64,000 nt of DNA from Microbacterium nymphoidis (GTDB lineage: Bacteria > Actinomycetota > Actinomycetes > Actinomycetales > Microbacteriaceae): NCBI RefSeq assembly GCF_021044885.1, contig NZ_JAJNOD010000002.1, forward strand, positions 372,001-436,000, read 5' to 3'. Positions 8,306 to 15,840 of the stretch are shown here, piece by piece. The position numbers and the translations under genes were made by a program. Position 1 is the stretch's first letter, and each line of letters begins with the position of its first letter. Under the pieces are notes generated by a model. That model searched no databases. It was not told the origin of the DNA and saw only the letters and a program-made list of their open reading frames with translations.

Positions 8306-8331
8306 TTCATTAGTCAATGTTGACTAATGAA
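8306..8331. promoter_or_regulatory. Perfect 26-base palindrome, candidate PadR operator
   Basis: Arms of 12 bases (TTCATTAGTCAA and its complement) separated by TG. It is the only AT-rich sequence in the divergent gap between the PadR gene and the flavin reductase and ends at the reductase ribosome site (AAAGG, 8331-8335). The inner part AGTCAA-2-TTGACT recurs at 3005-3018 before the binding-protein gene. Confidence 0.8.
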
Positions 8332-8341
8332 AGGTTCAGAC

Positions 8342-8860
8342 ATGACGACCGCAGCCGCCGAGCCCCTTCCGCGCGATCTGGCCCTCCGCCGGGCGTTCTC
8401 CGTCTATCCCACGGGGGTCGTCGCGCTCGCCGCCCACGTCGACGGGAAACCCGTGGGCATGGCGGTGAACTCCTTCACCTCGATCTCGCTCGATCCCGCG
8501 CTCGTCGCCATCAGCGCGGCACGTTCCTCGCGCACGTGGCCGGTGCTCGCCGCGGCGCCCGAGCTCGGGATGAGCGTTCTCGCCGCCGACCACGAACCGC
8601 TCAGCAGACGGCTGTCGTCGCGTGATCAGGACCGGTTCGGCGAGCACTCCTGGCAGCGCAGCGCCGGTGGGGCGATCCTGCTGGACGGCGCAGCTCTCTG
8701 GCTCACCTGCCGCCCTCACAGCAGGTTCGACGGCGGTGATCACGAGATCGCGTTGTACGAGATCCTCGACGTCACGCTGTTCGACGATGTCGAGCCGCTC
8801 GTGTTCCATCAGAGCCGGTATCGCGCGATTCTCGCCGAGCAGGCGAGCACGCGCGCATGA
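8342..8860 (+). CDS. Flavin reductase (NADH/NADPH:FMN oxidoreductase) domain protein
   Basis: A 172-residue protein of the flavin-reductase-like (split-barrel) family, the partner that supplies reduced FMN to two-component monooxygenases. Visible family features are FSVYPTGVVALAA, VGMAVNSFTSISLDPALVAIS and SRTWP near the N-terminal half, and a late GGDHEIALYEI segment matching the usual GDH...GxV motif. ATG 8342 is chosen over an in-frame ATG at 8327 because AAAGG precedes it by six bases and the earlier ATG lies inside the palindromic operator. Its stop overlaps the next gene's start by ATGA. Partner of the 5917-7272 monooxygenase by inference. Confidence 0.88.
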   Translation: MTTAAAEPLPRDLALRRAFSVYPTGVVALAAHVDGKPVGMAVNSFTSISLDPALVAISAARSSRTWPVLAAAPELGMSVLAADHEPLSRRLSSRDQDRFGEHSWQRSAGGAILLDGAALWLTCRPHSRFDGGDHEIALYEILDVTLFDDVEPLVFHQSRYRAILAEQASTRA

Positions 8861-10455
8861 CGCAGGGCCTCGGAACCGTGATGGGGATCGTCGTCCCCGG
8901 TGACGGCCGCGGCCGCGTGCTCGGGTTTCCCACGGCGAACCTTGCCGTGGGCTCGGAGGAGCTGCCGTCCGACGGGGTGTATGCCGCGTGGGTGAGCGTG
9001 GACGGCGGGGATCGCATCGGGGCGAGTGCGAGCATCGGCTCCAATCCGACCTTCGCCGGGGAGCGGGCGCGGCGGATCGAGGTGCACCTTCACGACGTGG
9101 AACTCGATCTGTACGGGCGGAGCGTCTCGGTGACGCTGGTGCGCAGGCTCCGCGCCACCCTGAGGTTTCCGCACGTGGATGAACTCATCGCCCAGACTCA
9201 TAGGGACATCGCCGACGCGCGCCGCGCGCTCGCGGAGGTCGGCGGGGGTGCGGTGGCGGGAGTCGAGTTCGGTGGACGCGCGGCGATGGCCGTCGACGAA
9301 GACGCCGTGGTGCAGCCCGGCGAGCGTGCGGAAACGGAATCAGGCGAGCGCGTCATGGCGGAGCTCGGTGGGAGCGCGGTGGCGGAACCTGGTCGGCGCA
9401 CTCGGGCCGAATCCGAGGGGCGTACTGCGGCCGAACCCTGTCGGCGCGCTGCGACGGAATCCGGTGGGCGTGCTGTAGCGACGTTCAGAGATGACAGCGC
9501 GACTGAATCAGGCGAGCGTGCTGTGGGGGAGCCTGATGGTCACGGGGTGGCCGAAGCCGGCGAGTGCGCGGTCGTTCCTGGAGCTCGCGTCGCCGTGGTG
9601 GGGAGCGCGAATCTCGACATCGTCGTGCGCGTCGAGCGGCCGCCGGCTGTCGGCGAAACCTTGCTCGGGGCCGCGGGCGGACGATTCCCCGGCGGCAAGG
9701 GCCTGAATCAGGCGACGGCGGCGGCGCGCAGCGGTGCGCGCGTGGAGTTCTGCACGGCGGTCGGGCACGACGACGCGGGGGAGCAGCTCACGCGTGCGCT
9801 GGTCGCCGCGGGGGTCGGCGTCGATCATGTGCAGACGGTGGGCGAGTCCACCGGTGTCGCGCACATCCTGTCCTACCCCGACGGCGACAACAGCATCGCC
9901 GTCGCCGCGGGGGCGAACGGAGCTCTCACCGGCGCCGATGCGGCCGTCGCCGTCGCCGATGCGGCCGTGGTACTGGTGCAGTTGGAGGTTCCGCTTGACG
10001 TGGTCCGTGCGGCGCTCGCCGCGGGGTCCCACGCGGTGCGCATCCTCAACGCCGCGCCGGCGCACGGGGAGGCCCGCGAGCTGCTTCATCTTGTCGACAT
10101 CCTCGTCGTGAACGAGACCGAGTGTGAGGCGCTGGGCGGCGTCGATGCTCTCGCTGCGGACGGTGTCACCCTCGTCGTCACGCTGGGCGGTGCGGGGGTG
10201 CGGGTTCATCCGCGGGGCGCCGAGGTCTTCCACGTGCCGGCGTTCGCCATCGATCCGGTGGACACCACCGGTGCGGGCGATGCGTTCTGCGGTGCCCTGG
10301 CTGCGAGCCTGGCGCGGGGCTTCGATCTGGAGCACGCGGTCCGGCGAGCCAATGCGGCGGGCGCCATCGCCGCCTGCAGCGTCGGTGCCGCGGCCTACCG
10401 GATCTCCGCCGCCACGCTCGATGAGGCGCTGGCCACAGGGATCGTTCCCGCGTGA
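8857..10455 (+). CDS. Fusion: riboflavin kinase domain + 8-residue repeat linker + ribokinase (PfkB) domain
   Basis: A 532-residue protein with two kinase domains. Residues 1-128 match the riboflavin kinase half of RibF without its FAD-synthetase half: RGRVLGFPTANL (18-29), SDGVYAAWV (38-46), SIGSNPTF (59-66), IEVHLHD (74-80) and DLYGRSVSVTLVRRLR. Residues 155-242 are eleven 8-residue repeats of the GERAVAES type. Residues 243-532 are a PfkB kinase closest to ribokinase: GSANLDIVVRV, GGRFPGGKGLNQATAAARSG, LNAAP, and the catalytic DTTGAGDAFCGAL. The start overlaps the flavin reductase stop. Making FMN from riboflavin fits the flavin monooxygenase operon; the ribokinase half may act on ribose or another sugar. 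The coupling of the two activities is unexplained. Confidence 0.82.
   Translation: MTQGLGTVMGIVVPGDGRGRVLGFPTANLAVGSEELPSDGVYAAWVSVDGGDRIGASASIGSNPTFAGERARRIEVHLHDVELDLYGRSVSVTLVRRLRATLRFPHVDELIAQTHRDIADARRALAEVGGGAVAGVEFGGRAAMAVDEDAVVQPGERAETESGERVMAELGGSAVAEPGRRTRAESEGRTAAEPCRRAATESGGRAVATFRDDSATESGERAVGEPDGHGVAEAGECAVVPGARVAVVGSANLDIVVRVERPPAVGETLLGAAGGRFPGGKGLNQATAAARSGARVEFCTAVGHDDAGEQLTRALVAAGVGVDHVQTVGESTGVAHILSYPDGDNSIAVAAGANGALTGADAAVAVADAAVVLVQLEVPLDVVRAALAAGSHAVRILNAAPAHGEARELLHLVDILVVNETECEALGGVDALAADGVTLVVTLGGAGVRVHPRGAEVFHVPAFAIDPVDTTGAGDAFCGALAASLARGFDLEHAVRRANAAGAIAACSVGAAAYRISAATLDEALATGIVPA
9319..9582 (+). repeat. Coding tandem repeat, 11 x 24 bp (8-residue units)
   Basis: The interdomain linker of the kinase fusion consists of eleven 24-bp units encoding G-x-R-A-x-x-E-S/P octapeptides, such as GERAETES, GGSAVAEP, GRRTRAES and CRRAATES. 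It is charged and Ala/Glu/Arg rich, so likely a flexible or helical spacer. Unit length keeps the frame, so copy number can change without breaking the protein. Confidence 0.9.
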
Positions 10456-10457
10456 GA

Positions 10458-10503
10458 GATGGAAAACGCACCCCGGGCGACCGTCCGCGGTGCGTTTTCC
10501 ATC
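10458..10503 (+). terminator. Hairpin terminator, copy 1 of a repeated hairpin family
   Basis: A 15-bp perfect stem (10458-10472 GATGGAAAACGCACC with 10489-10503) directly after the kinase fusion stop. The same arms recur at 11512-11553 and, with changes, at 11751-11796. Confidence 0.85.
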
Positions 10504-10577
10504 TTCCATGGTGAACGTTCGTTCCTCCCCAGGCCCGTTCATGGCGCGCACGTCGTGCTCGGGGGCAGGATCGGCGG

Positions 10578-11507
10578 ATGCGCCATCGCATAGCGATCCC
10601 TCCTGACCTCGGCTCCGCCTTCACGCTGCGCGAGGGGGAGATGCACGGCATTGGTCGGGGTCGAGCCGCCGCGGGCGATCTCTGCCGTCCATTCCCTGGG
10701 GTGCGATCTACGTCTGCGCCCGCGACGTTCGCCGATGTCGTCGCGTCTGGTGTCCTTCGCCTGAAGCCTCGGCAACTCTTCGTCGGCCTTACCGCCGCGC
10801 GCTTGTGGAGACTTCCTCATCCACGTCGGTGGCGTGTGGGAGAGCCTTTGGAAGTGTGCTCACCCACCACTATGTCGCCGCCGAGGGCCCGCGGGATCCA
10901 TGGGCGCCGGCTGGCGCAGGACAGGGTGGAGGGCTGGCTGATCGGTGCGATTCCCGTGGTGGACCCTGTGTCCACCGTGTTCAGCTGCGCGGCCCAGCTG
11001 AACGTCCGCGCTGCCGTCGTTCTGCTGGACGCCGTGCTGACTCCGGCGGACAACTACCCCGGCCTGCGTGGCGGCCGACCCGTGTTCGACACGGAGGAGG
11101 TGACGGCGAAGCTCGCGCGCTGGGGCCGATTTCCCGGGTGCGCCACGATCCGCCGCGCGCTGGATCTCGCCCGGCCCGGCGCTGAGTCGCCGAAGGAGAC
11201 CGAGACGCGGCTGTTGCTGGCATCGGCGGGCCTTCCCGAACCCGTCATGCAACATGAGGTCTGGGGTGACAGTCGACTCATCGCGCGGGTGGACCTGGCG
11301 TATCCGCAGTGGCGCATCGCCATCGAATACGAGGGAGACGGGCACCGGACGGATGCTGCGCAGTGGCGACGCGACATCCAGCGCCAGCGGGCACTCGAAG
11401 AACGGGGATGGATCGTCATCCGAATCACCCAGCTCGACCTGGTCGAAGGCGCGGCATCGCTGCTCGCATCCGTCCGCCGGGCAATCTCGTCACGCGACGT
11501 CCGATGA
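10578..11507 (+). CDS. Protein with C-terminal restriction-endonuclease-like (DUF559/Vsr-type) domain
   Basis: A 309-residue soluble protein. The C-terminal ~90 residues show a Vsr/DUF559-like nuclease core: ESPKETETRLLLASAGLP, then ARVDLAYPQWRIAIEYEGDGH with the acidic D and E-x-E residues expected of a metal site, and QRALEERGWIVIRIT. The first ~200 residues lack a motif I can name with certainty; actinobacterial proteins of this layout are often annotated near AbiEi-type antitoxins, which I do not claim. The gene stands alone, framed by two copies of the same hairpin sequence. Function is unknown; DNA cleavage or repair is a guess from the fold. Confidence 0.6.
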   Translation: MRHRIAIPPDLGSAFTLREGEMHGIGRGRAAAGDLCRPFPGVRSTSAPATFADVVASGVLRLKPRQLFVGLTAARLWRLPHPRRWRVGEPLEVCSPTTMSPPRARGIHGRRLAQDRVEGWLIGAIPVVDPVSTVFSCAAQLNVRAAVVLLDAVLTPADNYPGLRGGRPVFDTEEVTAKLARWGRFPGCATIRRALDLARPGAESPKETETRLLLASAGLPEPVMQHEVWGDSRLIARVDLAYPQWRIAIEYEGDGHRTDAAQWRRDIQRQRALEERGWIVIRITQLDLVEGAASLLASVRRAISSRDVR

Positions 11508-11511
11508 GAGA

Positions 11512-11553
11512 TGGAAAACGCACCCCGGACGGTCGCCCCCGGTGCGTTTTCCA
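11512..11553 (+). terminator. Hairpin terminator, copy 2 of the repeated hairpin family
   Basis: A perfect 13-bp stem, TGGAAAACGCACC (11512-11524) with 11541-11553, five bases after the endonuclease-like gene. The arms are identical to the hairpin after the kinase fusion, and the loops share CCGG and GC-rich blocks. Confidence 0.8.
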
Positions 11554-11750
11554 GCTGCGGCCGACGCATCACGCCGTCTGGTCGGAACGCGCGCCGGTGG
11601 GAGATGGATTTCGCATTGCAAGCGTGTGCGCGGGGTGTGCTTTTCATCCGCTATCCGATCGCTCCGTCGCCGGAGTTACGTTACGGTGTGCGTTCGGTCG
11701 GCGCCGGCGCCGACGTATGCCTTGGTGAGGGACGCGACCTGGTTGTGGGG

Positions 11751-11796
11751 GATGAAAAACGCACCCCGGAGGTTCGTCCGCGATGCGTTTTTCATC
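11751..11796. repeat. Hairpin, diverged copy 3 of the repeated hairpin family
   Basis: A 13-bp stem (GATGAAAAACGCA, 11751-11763, with 11784-11796). The left arm and loop (CCCCGGAGGTTCGTCCGC) closely match copy 1. It is not directly behind a gene, so a mobile or duplicated hairpin is more likely than a dedicated terminator. Confidence 0.75.
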
Positions 11797-11820
11797 CGCC
11801 ACAGCGCCGGCTCACGCGCA

Positions 11821-11853
11821 CAGCGCCGTCCGGATCGAAGCCGGACGGCGCTG
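11821..11853 (-). terminator. Terminator of the fructose operon
   Basis: A 13-bp perfect stem (11821-11833 with 11841-11853) and 7-base loop, 15 bases beyond the fruA stop on the minus strand. Confidence 0.8.
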
Positions 11854-11868
11854 CAGGTGTGCGGGCAC

Positions 11869-13893
11869 TCAGGCGGCGACGGGCTCCGCGACGGCCTCAG
11901 CAACGGGGGAATGGCGCGCCCACTTCTTCAACGCCACCACCACGAGCGCCGATACGACGGTGCCGATCGCGAGCGACAGCAGGAACGCCCAGAAGGGGTC
12001 GAGTGCGAAGAACACGAACACGCCACCGTGCGGTGCGCGGGAGGTGACGCCGAACAGCATGCTCAGTACGCCGGTGATCGCCCCGCCGATCATGGACGCC
12101 GGGATCACACGGAACGGATCGGCGGCGGCGAACGGGATAGCGCCCTCGGAGATGAAGGCGAGGCCCAGCGGCCACGCGGCCTTGCCGTTCTCACGCTCCA
12201 CCGGCGAGAAGAGGCGGCGTGCCAGCACGGTGGAGGCGAGCGCCATCGCGAGAGGGGGGACCATGCCGGCGCACATCACCGCCGCCATGATCAGATACGG
12301 CGTGCTGTTCGCCGTCGTTGCGGTGCCGAGCCCCGCCACGGCGAACGCGTACGCCACCTTGTTGACCGGGCCGCCGAGGTCGAAGCACATCATGACTCCG
12401 ACGATCAGGCCCACCACGGCGATCGCCCCGGTGCCGGCGAGATCGTTGAGTCCGTTGGTCATCGCGTCCATCAGCGCTGAGATCGGGCGGCCGAGGAACA
12501 GGATCATGATCCCCGATGCGACGATCGAGCCGATCAGCGGCACGATCACCACCGGCATCAGTCCGCGCAGCCACCGCGGCAGATCGAGCCGGCCGAGAGA
12601 CCACGCCACCCAGCCGGCGAGGAGGCCGCCGGCGATACCGCCGATGAAGCCGGCGTTCATGAGCAGAGCCACGGCACCCGCGACGAAGCCGGGGGCGATG
12701 CCGGGGCGGTCGGCGATCGCGAACGCGATGTATCCCGCGAGCGCCGGCACGAGGAACTTCATGGAGGCATCACCGATCATGAATGCCACAGAGCCGAGGT
12801 ACTGCCCCAGTCCACCCGCGGGAAGCTGCCAGAGCGAGTTCTCCGTGATGACCTTCGCTGCGTCATCGGTGACGCTGTACCCGCCGAGCAGGAAGCCCAG
12901 CGCGATCAGCAGACCGCCGCCGGCGACGAAGGGGATCATGTAGCTGACACCGGTGAGCAGCCATCTCTTCACGGCCGCTCCGGCGCTCTCGTTCGCCGTG
13001 TCGGCGGTGCTCGCCTGCGACGTGGCGGTCACACGCGCCGCCTGCGGGTCCCTGCTGGCAGCGACGGCCTCGGCGATCATCTGCTTCGGCTGCTCGATGC
13101 CGCGCTTCACGGCGGAGCGGATGACGGGCTTTCCCGCGAATCGCTCGGGGGAGCGGACGTCCACATCCACCGCGAAGATCACGGCGTCTGCCTCGTCGAT
13201 GACGTGCTGCGGGAGCGGCTTGTATCCGCTGGAGCCCTGCGGCTCGACGACCAGGTCGACGCCGAGGTCCGCGCCGGTCGCGGTGAGGGCATCGGCGGCC
13301 ATGAACGTGTGGGCGATGCCGGTGGCACATGCCGTGACCGCGACGATGCGGGCCGGGCGACCGTCGATCAGGAGCGTGTCGTCCACCGGCGCGGCGGTGG
13401 AGACGGGTGCGGCCGCGGGCGCCTCCACCGGCGCCGCGTCCTCTTCTCCGACGGCGATCCGCACCAGGGAGACCACATCAGCGGGGGTCGCGGCGGCGCG
13501 CAGCGCGTCGGTGAACTCGTCAGTCATGAGGGCTCGGGCGAGACTGGACAGCATGCCCAGGTGTTCCTCGTCGGCGTCGGCGGGCGCGGCGATGAGGAAC
13601 ACCAGATCCGCGGGACCGTCATCGGCACCGAAGTCGACGCCCGGACTCAGCCGTGCGAAGGCGAGCGAGGGAACCGCGACGGCTGCGGTCTTGGCATGCG
13701 GGATCGCGATGCCACCGGGAAGCCCGGTCTCGTCCTGCTCTTCGCGCGCCCACGCGGCGGCATAGAGGCCCGCAGCGTCCGTCGCGCGACCGGTGTCGGC
13801 CACGCGCTGCGCGAGTGCGGTGATGACGGCGCTCTTGTCGGCGCCCAGGGGCGCATCGAGCGACACCAGCTCGGGGGTGATTGCTGAAACCAT
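11869..13893 (-). CDS. fruA: PTS fructose transporter subunit IIABC
   Basis: A 674-residue phosphotransferase permease that imports fructose and phosphorylates it to fructose-1-phosphate. Domain order is IIA (about 1-150, phospho-histidine H66 in GIAIPHAKT), a Pro/Ala linker (about 155-170), IIB (about 180-280, phospho-cysteine C189 in TACATGIAHTF), then the membrane IIC domain (about 300-660) with many hydrophobic segments and PYLIMAAVMCAGMVPPLAMA. ATG 13893 follows GGAGG with good spacing; an open extension upstream to 14049 overlaps the fruK end and is rejected. Last gene of the fruR-fruK-fruA operon. Confidence 0.93.
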   Translation of the reverse strand: MVSAITPELVSLDAPLGADKSAVITALAQRVADTGRATDAAGLYAAAWAREEQDETGLPGGIAIPHAKTAAVAVPSLAFARLSPGVDFGADDGPADLVFLIAAPADADEEHLGMLSSLARALMTDEFTDALRAAATPADVVSLVRIAVGEEDAAPVEAPAAAPVSTAAPVDDTLLIDGRPARIVAVTACATGIAHTFMAADALTATGADLGVDLVVEPQGSSGYKPLPQHVIDEADAVIFAVDVDVRSPERFAGKPVIRSAVKRGIEQPKQMIAEAVAASRDPQAARVTATSQASTADTANESAGAAVKRWLLTGVSYMIPFVAGGGLLIALGFLLGGYSVTDDAAKVITENSLWQLPAGGLGQYLGSVAFMIGDASMKFLVPALAGYIAFAIADRPGIAPGFVAGAVALLMNAGFIGGIAGGLLAGWVAWSLGRLDLPRWLRGLMPVVIVPLIGSIVASGIMILFLGRPISALMDAMTNGLNDLAGTGAIAVVGLIVGVMMCFDLGGPVNKVAYAFAVAGLGTATTANSTPYLIMAAVMCAGMVPPLAMALASTVLARRLFSPVERENGKAAWPLGLAFISEGAIPFAAADPFRVIPASMIGGAITGVLSMLFGVTSRAPHGGVFVFFALDPFWAFLLSLAIGTVVSALVVVALKKWARHSPVAEAVAEPVAA

Positions 13894-13921
13894 GATGACC
13901 TCCGTCGGTCGAGGGGTGCGC

Positions 13922-14866
13922 TCAGAGCGCGCGCACGGGAAGCGGTTCGGTGCCGAGATCGGCAGGGGAAGGGGGTTGGGTCCCGGGCAGGGTGGCGGCC
14001 GCCGACCCGTACCGGATGGCCTGGCGCAGTCGTTCTTCACGACCAGCACCGGCGGTGTCGGCCAGCAGATATCCGGCCAGCGCGCTGTCGCCCGCGCCGA
14101 CCGTGCTGCTCACCTGGATGCGTGGCGCGGGTGTTGCCAGCACCCCGTCTGCGTCGGCGAGGATCGCTCCGTCGCCGCCGAGCGTCACCAGCACATTCGC
14201 GATCCCGCCCCGGACGAGCTCACTCGCGGCGGCGGCGACGTCGCTCACATCGGGGAGTGCGGACGCGCCCACCAGCTCGGCGAGCTCGTCCTCGTTGGGC
14301 TTGATGAGGTCGGGCCGCCCGCTCGCCGGCGCGTTCACCGCTGCGGCGAGCGCGGTGCCCGCGGCGTCGACGGCGATCCGCGGGGCGGGGGAGAGGGCGG
14401 CGCGCACGGTCGAAGCGATCCGCGCGTAAACGTCCGCCGGCACCCCGGGCGGGACGGAGCCGGCCAGCACCAGCCACTCGGCACCGCGCGCGGCCGCGAC
14501 GACCACCGCGATGATCGCGTCGAGCTCGGCGTCATCGAGGGCGCCGCCGGGGAGATTGATCTTCGTGGTCTCCCCGTTCGGCGCCGTCAGGGTGAGGTTG
14601 GTGCGCACCCGGGCGCTGACCGGCACCGCACGGATGACGAGGCCGGTGGCGCGCAGCAGCGGTCCGTAGGGGTCGTCGTCGGCGAGGGGGAGTACGGCGA
14701 TGGAGGCGGCGCCGGCAGCCGAGATGGCACGCGCGACGTTCACGCCTTTGCCCGCGGCGTCGGTGCGCTGATCATCAGCGCGCTGGACGTCGCCCGGCCT
14801 GAGTGCATCCGTGAGACGGATGGTCTGGTCCAGCGCCGGGTTCAGCGTGAGGGTGACGATGGTCAT
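13922..14866 (-). CDS. fruK: 1-phosphofructokinase
   Basis: A 314-residue PfkB-family kinase converting fructose-1-phosphate to fructose-1,6-bisphosphate. Motifs: MTIVTLTLNPALDQTI at the start, AAGKGVNVARAIS, LPGGALDD, LAGSVPPGVPADVY, IKPNEDELAELVG, and the ATP/catalytic block VGAGDSALAGYLL. ATG 14866 is chosen because it overlaps the regulator's TGA by four bases; a GTG three codons earlier would sit on the ribosome site. It handles the product of FruA encoded 28 bases downstream. Confidence 0.93.
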   Translation of the reverse strand: MTIVTLTLNPALDQTIRLTDALRPGDVQRADDQRTDAAGKGVNVARAISAAGAASIAVLPLADDDPYGPLLRATGLVIRAVPVSARVRTNLTLTAPNGETTKINLPGGALDDAELDAIIAVVVAAARGAEWLVLAGSVPPGVPADVYARIASTVRAALSPAPRIAVDAAGTALAAAVNAPASGRPDLIKPNEDELAELVGASALPDVSDVAAAASELVRGGIANVLVTLGGDGAILADADGVLATPAPRIQVSSTVGAGDSALAGYLLADTAGAGREERLRQAIRYGSAAATLPGTQPPSPADLGTEPLPVRAL

Positions 14867-15648
14867 GCCAGCCACACCTCCACGCCGGCGGCGTCGAGTG
14901 CGTCTGCGAGGGGCTGGGGGGGAGCGGCGTCGGTCACGAGCACATCGATGTCCGAGAGCGAAGCGAAGCGCACGAGGAGGTCCTCCTCGAACTTCTCCGC
15001 GTCGGCGAGCACGATGACCCGGCGGCCCGCCGCCACGATCGCGGTCTTCACGTCCGCTTCGTCGGGGTCGGGCGTGCTGAGACCGAAGTCCGCCGACAGC
15101 CCGTTGGTGCCGAGAAAGGCGATGTCGGGGCGCAGCGCGCTGATCGAGCGGATCGTTTCGCCCCCGACGGCGGCGGCGGTGAGGCCGCGCACACGCCCGC
15201 CGATGGCGGTGAGGGTGAGGTGCTCTGCACCGGAGAGGACGGCAGCGAGCTGCATGGAGTGCGTCACCACCTCGGTGTGTCCGCCGATCGCCGCGAGGTG
15301 GGTGTCGAGGTTCGCTGCCACCTGCGCGGTGGTGGATCCGGCGTCGAGGTAGAGCGATCCGCGGAAACCGGGCTCCAGTGCCTGGAGCGCGCGTGCGGCG
15401 ATGCGCTGCTTCGCCTCCGGGACGCGGTGGGATCGTTCGACGAGGGGAACTTCGGCGCGACTGGTCCGCGGCCCGAGCACAGCACCGCCGTGCACGCGCT
15501 TGGCGAGCCCTTCGCTCTCGAGCAGATCCAGGTCCCGGCGGACCGTCTCCGGGGTGACGTCGAACCGCTCGGACAGCGCGAGCACGGACACGCGTCCGTC
15601 CTCTCGCAGCACCGCGCGGATCTCATCCTGCCGTTCGCTCGCGTACAT
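14863..15648 (-). CDS. fruR: DeoR-family regulator of the fructose operon
   Basis: A 261-residue regulator with an N-terminal DeoR helix-turn-helix (about 1-58: RQDEIRAVLREDGRVSVLALS, DVTPETVRRDLDLLESEGL) and a DeoRC sensor domain (about 75-235, with YLDAGSTTAQVA, TEVVTHSMQLA, FLGTNGLSADFGLSTPD) that in relatives binds a sugar phosphate, here probably fructose-1-phosphate. ATG 15648 follows AAGGAGG; an upstream open stretch rich in Cys/Phe is intergenic. First gene of the fruR-fruK-fruA operon and probably autoregulatory. The symbol follows operon context. Confidence 0.88.
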   Translation of the reverse strand: MYASERQDEIRAVLREDGRVSVLALSERFDVTPETVRRDLDLLESEGLAKRVHGGAVLGPRTSRAEVPLVERSHRVPEAKQRIAARALQALEPGFRGSLYLDAGSTTAQVAANLDTHLAAIGGHTEVVTHSMQLAAVLSGAEHLTLTAIGGRVRGLTAAAVGGETIRSISALRPDIAFLGTNGLSADFGLSTPDPDEADVKTAIVAAGRRVIVLADAEKFEEDLLVRFASLSDIDVLVTDAAPPQPLADALDAAGVEVWLA

Positions 15649-15840
15649 CCTGCCTCCTTGCCGGTTCCCACAGAATACGAACCAAACGCAGAAAAAGCAA
15701 CATAAACCCAAGAAGACACAGACGCGAGGTTCTGGCGGGGTTTTCGTTGCGCGCACCTGACCCGAAAAGGGTGGCCGAAGGGTTCACGTGCGCACGATGA
15801 ACCGGGCGATCCACGCGCAGGGCACGAGCGAAGCACCGGC
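15649..15840 (-). promoter_or_regulatory. Fructose operon promoter/operator region
   Basis: A 192-base gap upstream of the DeoR-type regulator, with an unusually AT-rich patch at about 15662-15720 that should contain the promoter and operator. At 15781-15803 lies a nested palindrome (GGTTCA ... TGAACC around CGTGCGCACG), which may end the PucR transcript. No -35/-10 pair is clear enough to mark. Confidence 0.5.

Larger units (their letters stand above)
11508..11868. other. 361-base intergenic region holding repeated hairpins
   Basis: Between the endonuclease-like gene (+) and fruA (-). It contains a hairpin at 11512-11553, a related one at 11751-11796 and the fruA terminator at 11821-11853. 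A weaker imperfect copy may lie around 11600-11650 (TGGATTTCGCATTGCAAGCG followed by GGGTGTGCTTTTCATCCG). I see no coding sequence with a credible start. Confidence 0.75.

Noticed and set aside
10578..11507. Toxin-antitoxin pair
   Set aside because: Only one gene is present between the hairpins; no partner ORF with a start and ribosome site could be supported.
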